Of a stretch of DNA of 64,000 bases, positions 35,057 through 44,052 are shown piece by piece. Every line of letters begins with the position of its first letter. The first letter of the stretch is position 1. Origin of the DNA: Haladaptatus paucihalophilus DX253 (GTDB taxonomy: Archaea; Halobacteriota; Halobacteria; Halobacteriales; Haladaptataceae); contig NZ_AQXI01000001.1 in assembly GCF_000376445.1 (NCBI RefSeq), positions 838,962 to 902,961 of the forward strand, written 5' to 3'. A model generated the notes under the pieces. That model saw only the letters and a list, made by a program, of their open reading frames with translations. It did no database searches and had not been told where the DNA came from. Both the position numbers and the translations under genes were made by a program.

Positions 35057-36289
35057 CTAACAGGAGCAGTAGTAGTCGCTGGTTCCGAACTCGGTCTTCA
35101 CGAGCCGGTAGGCGGGACCGACGTCGCTGGGTCGATACACGCCGGTCGTCAGGTCGTCCGAATCCTCGAATCCGACGGAGAGCAACGATTCCCACTGCCC
35201 CGCGGACAGCACGTCCGAGAACCCGGCCTCGCTCGACAGGAGTTTCAGATAGTCGGCGAGATAGACCCACGTCGCGTCGTGCGTCTCGTCGGATTCGAAC
35301 GTCTCACTGACCGCTTCGGCGTAGGCGGCCCCCGGCAGGTCGGCACCGGCCTGCACGGGCAGCGAAATCCACTTCCACGGACGAGTGTTGACGTCGAGGA
35401 GGACGTACTCCTCGCGGTCCCGGTCGTAGACGAACTCCGACTCGCTGATGCCATAATAGCCAGTCTCGTCCAGCACCTTCAGCGCGCGGTCCTCGATTTC
35501 GGGCTGGTCGGTCGCTCGAACCAGACACGAGGTGCCGAACGCTCGCGGGTAGCGAACGCGGGCGTTGCCGACGAACGTCACCGGGTCGCCGGACCGGGGG
35601 ACGTAGGAGGCGAGTGAGCAGTCGCGTCCAGCCGCGATGTTCACCTTCTCCTGTGCCATGACGCGAATTCCGGCGTCGTCGGCCATCGCGGTCACGTCGG
35701 CCAACTCCTCCCGGTCTGCAACCTCGATGACATTGGTGCCGACGGCCTCCTCGAACTCGCGTTTGCGGGCGGGTTTGACCACCAGCGGGAAACCGAGGGC
35801 GTCGGCCGCGTCCTCCGGGTCCGTCTCCGAGAGGCGGTAGGTCTCGGGGTACGGGACGCCCAGCTCCTCGGCTTTCGCGTAGAGCGACTCCTTGTCGAGA
35901 ACGGCGTCGATGGTCTCCCGACCGGCGAACGGCAGGCGGACGCCCTCGGGTTCCGTCCCGGCGAATGCGTGGACCCATTCGTCCATGCACGGGAACGCGA
36001 CGGGTTCGTGGTCCAACTCGGCGGCGAGCGCTTCCACGTCCTCGCGGAACCCCGCCGCATCGTCGAGCGGAAACGTCACCCGTCCGGCGAAGTCCACGGC
36101 GTCGGAGGGCGGTGCGACGCCCAGGCCGTCCCGGTCGATGGCGATGACGGGTACGTCGTGGGCGGAGAGCGCGCGAGCCACGCTCAATCCGGTGACGTGT
36201 GCGTTGCAGACTATCGCCGGTGGTTTGTCGAACGTCGTCTCGGCGAGCGTGCGCCGAAGCCCCTCGAAGGAACGGAATTCGTCGGCCAT
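35057..36289 (-). CDS. ATP-grasp carboxylate-amine ligase
   Basis: 410 residues from ATG 36289 (MADEFRSFEGLRRTLAETTF). The pattern is a preATP-grasp domain (ALSAHDVPVIAIDRDGLGVA), LGFPLVVKPARKREFEEAVG with the ATP-contacting lysine, and a C-terminal ISESEFVYDRDREEYVLLDVNTRPWKW metal-binding triad (E..D.N.R). It resembles the haloarchaeal carboxylate-amine ligase/D-aspartate-ligase-like group. The chain ends DYYCSC. Substrates unknown; the chemistry is acyl-phosphate-dependent amide or peptide bond formation. Confidence 0.85.
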   Translation of the reverse strand: MADEFRSFEGLRRTLAETTFDKPPAIVCNAHVTGLSVARALSAHDVPVIAIDRDGLGVAPPSDAVDFAGRVTFPLDDAAGFREDVEALAAELDHEPVAFPCMDEWVHAFAGTEPEGVRLPFAGRETIDAVLDKESLYAKAEELGVPYPETYRLSETDPEDAADALGFPLVVKPARKREFEEAVGTNVIEVADREELADVTAMADDAGIRVMAQEKVNIAAGRDCSLASYVPRSGDPVTFVGNARVRYPRAFGTSCLVRATDQPEIEDRALKVLDETGYYGISESEFVYDRDREEYVLLDVNTRPWKWISLPVQAGADLPGAAYAEAVSETFESDETHDATWVYLADYLKLLSSEAGFSDVLSAGQWESLLSVGFEDSDDLTTGVYRPSDVGPAYRLVKTEFGTSDYYCSC

Positions 36290-36450
36290 GGATTCGATTT
36301 TCGGAGGGGTACCTAAAGGCTGTTCGACCGGGTGAAAGCCGCCGGTATCTCGGGTGCAGAAACGGAGACAAGAACGAAGAGGAGAGAATTGAGAAGGAGG
36401 GAATTGAGAACCGAATCGAAAATCGGGGTCGCTCGCCGATCGAGTTCGGC

Positions 36451-37629
36451 TTACTCCTCGTCCACCACGAGTCGAATCGGGTAGTCGGTGAAGTTCTCGT
36501 AGCCGTCCTCCGTGACGACGGCGATGTCCTCGATGCGGACGCCGCCGACTTCGGGGTCGTACAGGCCGGGTTCGATGGTGACGACGTGGCCGGGTTCCAA
36601 TTCGCCGCCGCTGGGGCTGAGTCGGGGGTCCTCGTGGACGTCCAGACCGACGCCGTGACCCGTGCTGTGGATGAATCCCGTCTCCGCGTTCGGGTTGCTC
36701 CGGAGCGTGTCGTAGCCCGCCGCCTCGTACACGTCGCACACGGCGGCGTGCACGTCCTCGCCCGTCGCGCCGGGTTCGAGGGCGTCGAAGGCCGCGTCGA
36801 ACGCCTCGTGCGTGAGTTCGTAGCGTTCGCGTATCTCCTCGGACGGTTCGCCGCGGACGAAGGTCCGGGTCATGTCGGCGTGGTACTTCGAGGTCTTGTC
36901 GCGCGGGAAGATGTCGATGATGATGGCTTCGTTCGCCGCGAGCGGGCCGCTGCCGCGGTCGTGCGGGTCCGCCGCCGCCGCGCCGCAAGCCACGATGGTC
37001 TCGTCAAGCGCGGCCCCGTGGCGGAGGAGCGTCACCTCTATCTCCTCTTTCACGCGCTCGCTGGTCAGCGGTTCGCCCTCGTAGTAGAGCAGGCCGTCCT
37101 CTATCGTCGCCGCCGCGAGCAGGTCCTCGGCGGCGCGCATGGACGCCTCGTTCGCTTTCTGGGCGACGCGGACGTGTTCTATCTCCTCGTCCGTCTTCGT
37201 CGCCCGAATGCCCACGAGGACCGAGGAGTCGTCGGGGCGAACGGTCACGCCTGCCTCGCGCAGTCCGTCCGCGGTTCCGACGGGGAACCGGGCGGGGACC
37301 GCCACCGACTCGACGCCGTGGTCGGCGAGGAACTCGGCGATAATGTGGTTCTTCGCCGCCTCCGGTCCGTGTTCGGCGATCTTCTCGTAGTAGTCGTACT
37401 CCGACAGTCGGGAGACGGTTTCGGCGTTGCTCTCCTTTTTCGCCCGACCGTACTCCAGACTGGAGACGAGGAGGTGGACGCCATCGGCGTACAGCGTCGT
37501 GAAGGCGTCCGGCGCGTCGAAACCCGAGAGATACAACTGGTCCGAATCCGTCGAATCGGCGTCGATGAGGAAGCCGTCCACACCCATCGAGTCGAGGGCA
37601 GAATCCAATTCCGAGAGGTCCTGTGCCAT
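36451..37629 (-). CDS. M24-family Xaa-Pro aminopeptidase
   Basis: 392 residues from ATG 37629 (MAQDLSELDSALDSMGVDGF). An N-terminal creatinase-like domain is followed by the pita-bread domain with the five metal ligands: Asp (IIIDIFPRD), Asp (YHADMTRTF), His (FIHSTGHGVGLDVHE), Glu (TIEPGLY) and Glu (GVRIEDIAVV). It releases N-terminal residues preceding proline from peptides. It is divergent from the UspA gene about 195 bp away. Confidence 0.92.
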   Translation of the reverse strand: MAQDLSELDSALDSMGVDGFLIDADSTDSDQLYLSGFDAPDAFTTLYADGVHLLVSSLEYGRAKKESNAETVSRLSEYDYYEKIAEHGPEAAKNHIIAEFLADHGVESVAVPARFPVGTADGLREAGVTVRPDDSSVLVGIRATKTDEEIEHVRVAQKANEASMRAAEDLLAAATIEDGLLYYEGEPLTSERVKEEIEVTLLRHGAALDETIVACGAAAADPHDRGSGPLAANEAIIIDIFPRDKTSKYHADMTRTFVRGEPSEEIRERYELTHEAFDAAFDALEPGATGEDVHAAVCDVYEAAGYDTLRSNPNAETGFIHSTGHGVGLDVHEDPRLSPSGGELEPGHVVTIEPGLYDPEVGGVRIEDIAVVTEDGYENFTDYPIRLVVDEE

Positions 37630-37824
37630 GTCGTTCGAAACAGAGGCGACGACCAAAACGATGTCGGAGCGCGAACGTGTTCCCGGCAACATCGCCCGGG
37701 AACCACCCGCGGACTGCCGAACGGTTCGAGCAATACCGTGATGTCTTCCCGTCGGCGGTCTCGGAACCCACCGCCAGTTTCCGCCGAAATCCACATCCTC
37801 CTTCACGACGAACTACCACTCGTC

Positions 37825-38277
37825 ATGGGAGGGTATTTGGTCGCGCTCGACGGTTCGCCGTCGAGCACGGACGCACTGAACTACGCGGTGGACCTCGCGG
37901 CGGACACGAACGCCTCGGTCACGGCGATTCACGTCGTCGTTCCGACGGAGGTGTTCACGGGGGGCGACGTACCGCCGACAAGTTTCGCCGAGGCGGACCG
38001 CGAACTCCTCTTGACGAGCGTCGAGGACGCGGAAACCCGCGGGCAGGAACTGCTCGACGATGCAGTAGCAAGCGCGGAGCGCGAGGGAGTCGAAATCGAA
38101 ACCGGCCTGCTGTACGGCGAACCCGTCGAGCGCATCACGGAGTTCGCCGAGGACAACGACTTCGACGCCATCTTCGTCGGCCATCGGGGCGCGTCGGAGC
38201 GCTACGAAACCCTGTTCGGCAGCGTAGCGAAACAGGTCGCCGGACGCGCCACGGTTCCCGTCACCATCGTGAGGTGA
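37825..38277 (+). CDS. Universal stress protein UspA family
   Basis: 150 residues from ATG 37825 (MGGYLVALDGSPSSTDALNY). The ATP-binding class motif G-2x-G-9x-G(S/T) is seen as FVGHRGASERYETLFGSVAKQVAGRATVPVTIV. The N-terminal D-x-S strand and the AIHVV strand complete the fold. It is cytosolic and stress-linked; the haloarchaeal genome probably holds many copies. Upstream in-frame codons overlap the Xaa-Pro peptidase gene on the other strand and are not coding. Confidence 0.9.
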   Translation: MGGYLVALDGSPSSTDALNYAVDLAADTNASVTAIHVVVPTEVFTGGDVPPTSFAEADRELLLTSVEDAETRGQELLDDAVASAEREGVEIETGLLYGEPVERITEFAEDNDFDAIFVGHRGASERYETLFGSVAKQVAGRATVPVTIVR

Positions 38278-38400
38278 GGCGACTCCGACCGTCGGGACGG
38301 CACCGACCGGCGCGATATCTTCGCTCGGCGGAATCTCTCCGACCGGCGATATTTTCCGGGGGGCGGTAGTCTGATACCCGTTCGGATAGACGGGTCGGAC

Positions 38401-39690
38401 ATGGACGTCGAAATCTCCCAGTCTGAACTCTCGGGGACGGCGCGGGCACCCCCGTCGAAGAGCTACACGCATCGTGCGATTCTCGCGGCAGGCTACTCCG
38501 GTGGCGCGCTGGTGTTCGACCCGCTCATCAGCGCCGACACGAAAGCGACGATGCGGGCCGTCGACGCCTTCGGCGGCGACGTGACCGACACCGGCGAGGC
38601 CATCGAAATCGACGGCTTCGGCGGCGAACCGACGATCCCCGGGGACGTGCTCGATTGTGCGAACAGCGGGACCACAACCCGACTCGTTTCGGGGACGGCC
38701 GCGCTCGTGGACGGCATTACCGTTTTCACGGGAGACGCGTCGCTCCGCTCGCGGCCGCAAGGACCGATGCTCTCCGCAATCGACCAACTCGGCGGACGCG
38801 GCGAAAGCACCCGCGGCAACGGGAAAGCGCCGCTCGTCCTGAAGGGACCGATTTCGGGCGGAACGGTGTCGATTCCTGGCGACGTGTCGTCACAGTACGT
38901 TTCCGCGCTGTTGATGGCGGGCGCGCTGACCGACGAGGGCGTGACCATCGACCTCGAAACGGAACTCAAGTCGGCCCCCTACGTGGACATCACCCTGGAG
39001 TTGCTGGACGACTTCGGCGTCACCGCCGAGAAACGCGACGGCGGCTACCGCGTCGATGGCGGTCAGTTCTACGAACCGAGCGACGGCGAGTACCACGTCC
39101 CCGGCGATTTCTCCTCCATCTCCTACCTCCTCGCGGCGGGCGCGGTCGCCGCCGATGACGACGAGCGCGTCCGAATCGAGGGCGCGTATCCGAGCGCACA
39201 GGGCGATACGTTCATCGTGGACGTGCTGGACCGCATGGGCGCGGACATCGAGTGGAACCGCAACGACGGCGTGCTCACGGTTCGGCAGTCATCGCTCTCG
39301 GGCGTCACGGTCGACGTCGGCGACACGCCCGACCTCCTTCCGACCATCGCCGCGCTCGGCGCCATCGCCGACGGCGAAACGAGAATCGAAAACTGCGAAC
39401 ACGTCCGCTACAAGGAGACCGACCGCGTGGCCGTGATGGCGAAAGAACTCTCGAACCTCGGAGCGAGCGTCGAAGAGGAAGACGACGCGCTCACGATTTA
39501 CGGCGACGAATCGAACCTCGTTGGCTCGGTCGTGGACGGGCACGGCGACCACCGAATCGTGATGGCGCTCGCGGTCGCCGGACTCGCCGCCGACGGGACG
39601 ACGATGGTCGCCGACGCGGAGCACGTCGACGTGTCGTTCCCCGACTTCTTCGACGTCCTCTACGACCTCGGCGCGGGCGTACAGCGCTGA
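38401..39690 (+). CDS. aroA: 3-phosphoshikimate 1-carboxyvinyltransferase (EPSP synthase)
   Basis: 429 residues. Active-site motifs are [11 protein letters not shown] near the N-terminus, [85 protein letters not shown] and [18 protein letters not shown]. It adds enolpyruvate from PEP to shikimate-3-phosphate. The next pathway gene, aroC, follows 500 bp downstream on the same strand, separated by a lipoprotein gene on the other strand. Confidence 0.97.
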   Translation: MDVEISQSELSGTARAPPSKSYTHRAILAAGYSGGALVFDPLISADTKATMRAVDAFGGDVTDTGEAIEIDGFGGEPTIPGDVLDCANSGTTTRLVSGTAALVDGITVFTGDASLRSRPQGPMLSAIDQLGGRGESTRGNGKAPLVLKGPISGGTVSIPGDVSSQYVSALLMAGALTDEGVTIDLETELKSAPYVDITLELLDDFGVTAEKRDGGYRVDGGQFYEPSDGEYHVPGDFSSISYLLAAGAVAADDDERVRIEGAYPSAQGDTFIVDVLDRMGADIEWNRNDGVLTVRQSSLSGVTVDVGDTPDLLPTIAALGAIADGETRIENCEHVRYKETDRVAVMAKELSNLGASVEEEDDALTIYGDESNLVGSVVDGHGDHRIVMALAVAGLAADGTTMVADAEHVDVSFPDFFDVLYDLGAGVQR

Positions 39691-39693
39691 GGG

Positions 39694-40083
39694 TCAGTCC
39701 TTCTGGCACGTCGCGGTGACGCCGATTCCGTCCGGTCCGACGTCTATCAAAATGACGTTCGTGTCACAGCCTTCCATCTGCCAGTCCACGGTGCGCCACA
39801 TGCCGTTGTCGAGTTGGACGTTCACCTCGTAGGTGTCCGCTTCGAGGATGTTTCGACGGTTCGCTATCCATCCGGGAAAGAGGTAAAAGTCGGATTTGTA
39901 GTGGTCGCCCGTTCGATTTCCGTCGATAGTCACCGTGACGACCCGCCGCTCGTCGAAGAAATTGCGAACGCGGAGGCTCACCGGTTTCGCGGCGTCGGCA
40001 CCGTTATCGACTGGAAGGCGACTGACACAACCCGCGAAACTTCCTGCGAGACCGAGCAGGGCGGTGAATCGACGCCGATTCAT
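39694..40083 (-). CDS. Small Tat lipoprotein
   Basis: 129 residues starting MNRRRFTALLGLAGSFAGCV. The twin-arginine (RRRF) and lipobox (SFAGC) predict Tat export and lipid anchoring at Cys19, usual for haloarchaeal extracellular lipoproteins. The mature part is beta-rich (SLRVRNFFDERRVVTVTIDG, DTYEVNVQLDNG) with two further cysteines. It lies convergent to aroA, only four bases from its stop, and divergent from aroC. Function unknown. Confidence 0.7.
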   Translation of the reverse strand: MNRRRFTALLGLAGSFAGCVSRLPVDNGADAAKPVSLRVRNFFDERRVVTVTIDGNRTGDHYKSDFYLFPGWIANRRNILEADTYEVNVQLDNGMWRTVDWQMEGCDTNVILIDVGPDGIGVTATCQKD

Positions 40084-40187
40084 CGCCTCCGTCTTCGCGT
40101 TCCGGCTATAAATTTTCTTTCGGCCGTCGTGGCGAAACGTTCCGCGGCCTGTAACCTCTAAATGGTAGGGTGCCAGAGGAACGGGTA

Positions 40188-41336
40188 ATGAACGGAAACC
40201 GATTCGGACGCCTCTTTCAGGTGACGACCTACGGCGAGAGCCACGGGGAAGCCATGGGCGTCACGGTGAGCGGCTGCCCGGCGGGGCTGGAACTCACGAC
40301 CGACGACGTACAGGCCGACTTGGACCGACGGAAACCCGGTCAGTCGATGATATCAACCAGTCGGGACGAACCCGACGCCGTGACCATCAACAGCGGGATT
40401 CAGGACGGTTACACCACGGGAACGCCCATCGGAATGGTCATCCAGAACAAGGACGCCCGCTCGGGAAAGTACGAACCGTTCATCACCGCGCCGCGGCCGA
40501 GCCACGGGGATTTCACCTATTCGGCGAAGTTCGGGACGCGAAACTGGGGCGGCGGCGGTCGGTCGTCCGCGCGCGAGACGGTGAACTGGGTCGCGGCGGG
40601 AGCCATCGCCAAGAAGATACTCTCGTCCGTCGGCATCGAACTGAAAGCCCACGTCAACCAAATCGGCGACGTGCGCTCCGACGACGTGAGTTTCGAGCAG
40701 ATACTCGAACACAGCGAGGAGAACGAAGTCCGATGCGCCGACCCCGACGGCGCCGCCGAGATGCGCGAGCTGATAGACGACTATCAAGAGAAGGGCGACT
40801 CCATCGGCGGGTCGATATACTTCGAAGCGCGCGGCGTTCCGCGCGGGTTGGGCGCACCGCGGTTCGATTCCGTCGAGTCTCGACTCGGACAGGCGATGAT
40901 GTCCATACCGGCGACCACCGCCTTCGAGTTCGGGCTCGGTCGAGAGGCACGCGAATGGGCCGGACACGACCGAAACGACGAGTGGGAGTTCGACGAGAAC
41001 GACGACCCGAGACCCGTGACGAACCGTCACGGCGGCCTTCAGGGCGGCATCACCACGGGCGAACCGATTTACGGCGAGGTTACGCTCCACGCGCCGACCT
41101 CGATTCCGAAAACCCAGACGACGGTCGATTGGGAAACCGGCGAGGAGAAGGACGTGCAGGTCATCGGCCGTCACGACCCCGTGCTCCCGCCCCGCGGCGT
41201 CCCCGTGGTCGAAGCCATGCTCGCGCTGACGCTCGTGGATTTCATGTTGCTCGGCGGACGGGTCAATCCCGACCGACTGGACGACCGACCGGGTGCATAC
41301 GAAACGGACTATCATCCCAGCCGCCCTGAGACGTAA
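40188..41336 (+). CDS. aroC: Chorismate synthase
   Basis: 382 residues from ATG 40188; a GTG six codons earlier is less likely. All family signatures are present: GESHGEAMGVTVSGCPAGL, the FMN-binding RPSHGDFTYSAKFGTRNWGGGGRSSARET, and late NRHGGLQGGITTGEPI with GRHDPVLPPRGVPVVEAM. It converts EPSP to chorismate with reduced FMN. It completes the shikimate pathway step after aroA. Confidence 0.97.
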   Translation: MNGNRFGRLFQVTTYGESHGEAMGVTVSGCPAGLELTTDDVQADLDRRKPGQSMISTSRDEPDAVTINSGIQDGYTTGTPIGMVIQNKDARSGKYEPFITAPRPSHGDFTYSAKFGTRNWGGGGRSSARETVNWVAAGAIAKKILSSVGIELKAHVNQIGDVRSDDVSFEQILEHSEENEVRCADPDGAAEMRELIDDYQEKGDSIGGSIYFEARGVPRGLGAPRFDSVESRLGQAMMSIPATTAFEFGLGREAREWAGHDRNDEWEFDENDDPRPVTNRHGGLQGGITTGEPIYGEVTLHAPTSIPKTQTTVDWETGEEKDVQVIGRHDPVLPPRGVPVVEAMLALTLVDFMLLGGRVNPDRLDDRPGAYETDYHPSRPET

Positions 41337-41376
41337 TTTTATATCGTTTTCGATACATATTGCTGCTGTATCGTAG

Positions 41377-41739
41377 ATGAACAGACCAAATGTCGACAGT
41401 GGCGAAGAAAATGGAGCAAACACCCCGACGCGCGTCGCTTCCGATCCGCACGCGTACCACGTGTATTGTGACACGGCGACACCACGATTTCTGAGCGAAA
41501 CCGTCATCGAATAGGTCGCGTCGATTCAAGGCGTAGACCCGACCAAAACTCGAATTCCGCTGGCTGACGTTATCGACCCCGACGCCCTCGACGCGCTCTT
41601 TACCGACACACGTGAAGGGAAAGGCCGAAAACGGGGCCACATCACGTTCGCGATGGACGGTTTCGCGGTGTTCGCACACTCGAACGGGCACGTATTGCTC
41701 CGTGAACGACCCACTGACGACGAGACGAGCGGCCACTAA
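41377..41739 (+). pseudogene. HalOD1-domain gene with an in-frame amber stop
   Basis: Read through, 120 codons from ATG 41377 encode a HalOD1 output domain: YHVYCDTATPRFLSETVIE, a TAG at 41512-41514 (codon 46), then VASIQGVDPTKTRIPLADVI, DPDALDALFTD and FAMDGFAVFAHSNGHVLLRE, ending at TAA 41737. Intact HalOD1 proteins carry an ordinary residue at this place. The rest of the frame is undamaged over 75 codons, so the stop is recent, a sequence error, or read through. A TATA-like AATTTTATAT lies about 35 bp upstream. HalOD1 domains are small haloarchaeal output modules. Confidence 0.7.
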
Positions 41740-42094
41740 GACTGTCGCATCCGTTCGACGAGCGCCATCGTGCAGTCTCACCCCCTTTTATTCACGAATA
41801 AACTTATTACGAATTGCATCGTACGAGGTGAACAGACGACGGCGAACGGCAGTACTCCGATCGTCGTATTTCGCACCGGTCATCGCGGTTGAACCGGTCG
41901 GCTCCGCCGTCAGAGATGGCTTCGGAAGCGTCCGCTGACGCGCGAGACCGTGTCGCCCTTCACCGTAAAACGATCCCCCCATCCACCGCGAACCACAGAA
42001 CCGAACCAATGACACATCATCTCACCCTTTCCCCTCGGACCACGACCCTCCAGCAGCTATCGCACGCGACGAACGAGCACCGAGACCAGCCGCC
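41740..42094. other. Intergenic region of about 355 bp with a possible small leader ORF
   Basis: Contains an AT-rich promoter-like block (TTTATTCACGAATAAACTTATTACG, about 41788-41812). Near its end is a 29-codon frame from ATG 42009 (MTHHLTLSPRTTTLQQLSHA) whose TGA at 42096-42098 overlaps the ATG of the next gene. This could be a coupled leader peptide, but no composition or homology evidence supports it. Confidence 0.35.
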
Positions 42095-43009
42095 ATGACG
42101 AACGCGAATCTCGATTTCGAGGCAGGAAGATGCATCCTCGTCACCACTCCGGCGAGCGACGACGGTCGTACGGGAGGTCACGCTCTCCCCGCCCTCCCGT
42201 ACGACGAAACGAACGCGCTGGTGGCCGTGACGTGCGATAAGTCCGCCGAGTCGTTCCTCCGAACGTGGCGACGCTCCGTCGGGACGCTCCCCGACCGGGT
42301 TCGACTCGTCGAGGTTGGCGGAGCGATACCGCCCACGGAGGACGGATCATCCGCCGAACGCACCGTACAAGCGGCCGTCGAAGCCGTCCACCGACCGAAC
42401 GACCTCGACGGAATTCTATCGGCGGTCGCGTCCGCGCTCGCGGCGAACGACGGGGAGACGACGGTCGTTTTCGACTCGCTCACGACCGCGTTCGAGCACG
42501 TCTCACCCCGCGAAATAATTCCCTTCTTCGATGCCGTCTCCGAGCGACTCGCGGACGCGAACGCCGTCGGGTACTTCTGTTATCACGGCGCGGCCGACGA
42601 TTCGGAGATTGCTCCCCTACGAGTGTTCGCGGACGAGATGGTCGAAGTCACCGACGAGGGAGGCCGCGACGTTCGCTCGTCCGCGACGATGGTCCGAGAC
42701 GGCCCCGCGCTCGACGGCATGCTCGAGGCGCTCGGTTCGAGGCGTCGGCGTGACGCGCTTCGATACCTTCTCGATACAGACGGGGCGGTCGCTATCGACG
42801 AGTTGGCAACGGCGGTCGCACGACGCGAAATCGGCGAGATGGAACCGGAATCCACCCAGCACCGCCAGTACTACTCGACGCTGTATCAGCTTCACCTCCC
42901 GAAACTCGATTCCGCGGGCCTCATCGATTACGACGAACGGGGCCACCGCGTCTCGGCGCGTGACGGCGCGCGATGGGCGGCGTCGTTTCTCGCCCTCGCC
43001 GAGGAGTAG
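42095..43009 (+). CDS. KaiC-like/winged-helix regulator (DUF7504-DUF7344 type)
   Basis: 304 residues. Residues about 1-205 are a RecA/KaiC-like domain without an obvious Walker A, with GETTVVFDSLTTAFEHVSPREIIPFFDAVSERL and YFCYHGAADDSEIAPLRVFADEMVEV. Residues about 215-300 are a DUF7344 winged helix (LEALGSRRRRDALRYLLD, AIDELATAVARRE, QYYSTLYQLHLPKLDSAGLIDYDERG). This architecture is common in haloarchaeal regulators that may respond to signalling. It is probably cytosolic. It is preceded by a damaged HalOD1 gene. Confidence 0.78.
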   Translation: MTNANLDFEAGRCILVTTPASDDGRTGGHALPALPYDETNALVAVTCDKSAESFLRTWRRSVGTLPDRVRLVEVGGAIPPTEDGSSAERTVQAAVEAVHRPNDLDGILSAVASALAANDGETTVVFDSLTTAFEHVSPREIIPFFDAVSERLADANAVGYFCYHGAADDSEIAPLRVFADEMVEVTDEGGRDVRSSATMVRDGPALDGMLEALGSRRRRDALRYLLDTDGAVAIDELATAVARREIGEMEPESTQHRQYYSTLYQLHLPKLDSAGLIDYDERGHRVSARDGARWAASFLALAEE

Positions 43010-43040
43010 CCCCTTTTAGGCTCGCCGCACAAGCGAACGC

Positions 43041-43670
43041 ATGAACGCGAAACAGGAGGAGCGCTCGAACCCCTTCGGAATGGACGAGGAGTGTACGAAC
43101 TGCGATTTGTGTAACCGCCGTGAACGAGTCGTCCACGGCTACGGCGACGTGGACGCCGACTTCCTGTTCGTCGGCGAGATGCCGAGCGCGGGGGCGGACG
43201 AAACCGGCGTCCCGTTCACCGGCGACGCGGCGGGGGAGCGACTACAGGGACTTCTCGGTCGGCTCGGCATGAACGAGTCCCCGGCGGACGCCGAGGAACC
43301 CGAAATCGAGAACGCGTTTCTCACCTATCTGACGCGCTGTCACCACCCGGAACGCCCGCCGAACGACGGCGAGATAATGACGTGTGAGCCGTACCTGAAC
43401 GCCGAGATTCGGATGATAAACCCCGAAATTCTCGTCCCGGTCGGTGCGGGCGCGCTGGCCGAAATCGCCGCCGAATACACCACGAAGCCCGCGGCGGACA
43501 TCGACATCGTTGACGACCACGCGACGACGATTCGCGGGCGGGGCTTCGAACTCGTGCCGATGATACACCCCGAAGAACAGACGGACGAACAGACGGAAGC
43601 GTTCGTCGAGCACTTCGCCGAGTTGATGGGGACTGACTACCGCCAGACGAAAGGACGACAGGGCCGATAA
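43041..43670 (+). CDS. Uracil-DNA glycosylase (family 4-like)
   Basis: 209 residues. The Fe-S-type cysteine cluster pattern starts CTNCDLCNRR and includes YLTRCHHPERPP. The motif-A region is FVGEMPSAGADETGVPFTGDAAGERL, and motif B is MIHPEEQ where other members have HPS. It removes uracil from DNA. The C-terminus (DYRQTKGRQGR) is encoded by the first unit of a 30-bp tandem repeat that runs on beyond the stop codon, so the tail may be a recent extension. Confidence 0.85.
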   Translation: MNAKQEERSNPFGMDEECTNCDLCNRRERVVHGYGDVDADFLFVGEMPSAGADETGVPFTGDAAGERLQGLLGRLGMNESPADAEEPEIENAFLTYLTRCHHPERPPNDGEIMTCEPYLNAEIRMINPEILVPVGAGALAEIAAEYTTKPAADIDIVDDHATTIRGRGFELVPMIHPEEQTDEQTEAFVEHFAELMGTDYRQTKGRQGR

Positions 43671-43763
43671 CGGCCGACGAAGGGCGGCACGGCCGATACG
43701 AGTCGATGAAAGGGCGGTACGGCCGATAACGGCAGGCGAAAGAGCGACAGGGCCGACAAGCGG
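43643..43763. repeat. Four imperfect tandem repeats of about 30 bp
   Basis: Units begin at about 43643, 43674, 43703 and 43733. Each follows the pattern [cc/tc/ca]g-(a/g)-(c/t)-GAA(A)GGGCG-(g/a)-(c/t)-A-(c/g)-GGCCGATAACGG. The first unit covers the last codons of the glycosylase gene and the rest fill the space to the next gene. It looks like slippage or unequal-crossover expansion. Confidence 0.75.
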
Positions 43764-43774
43764 TCTCGATTTGG

Positions 43775-43984
43775 TTACCAGTACGGGTTCTGCCGCCACC
43801 GTTTTGAGCGACCGCCGACGTGTGCCAGTCCGGCGATGGCCACGACGAGCAGGGCGATGGAGGCGATGCTGGCGGTAACGGCGTCGCCGGTGAGCGTTTG
43901 CGTGACGAACGCGACGAGAGCGCCGACCGTGAGCACCGCCAGAACGGCGACGCCGAGCAGGCCGAGGGGTTTCGTCCAGTGCAT
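43775..43984 (-). CDS. Small two-helix membrane protein
   Basis: 69 residues (MHWTKPLGLLGVAVLAVLTV). Two TM helices (LLGVAVLAVLTVGALVAFV and VTASIASIALLVVAIAGLAHV) are followed by a basic tail GGRSKRWRQNPYW. No catalytic motif. Overlapping frames on the plus strand are not better. Function unknown. Confidence 0.65.
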   Translation of the reverse strand: MHWTKPLGLLGVAVLAVLTVGALVAFVTQTLTGDAVTASIASIALLVVAIAGLAHVGGRSKRWRQNPYW

Positions 43985-44052
43985 GGGCGAAATTGGAACG
44001 AGGAGGCCATAAAATGGTGGCTTTCAAGGCGCTTCCGCACCGACGGGCGGGT

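Noticed and set aside
36199-37824. Long plus-strand frame running into the UspA gene
   Set aside because: It is antisense to the Xaa-Pro peptidase; UspA homology starts only at 37825.
42009-42098. 29-codon ORF overlapping the start of the KaiC-like gene
   Set aside because: Possible leader peptide, but composition and context give no support; recorded only as part of the intergenic region.
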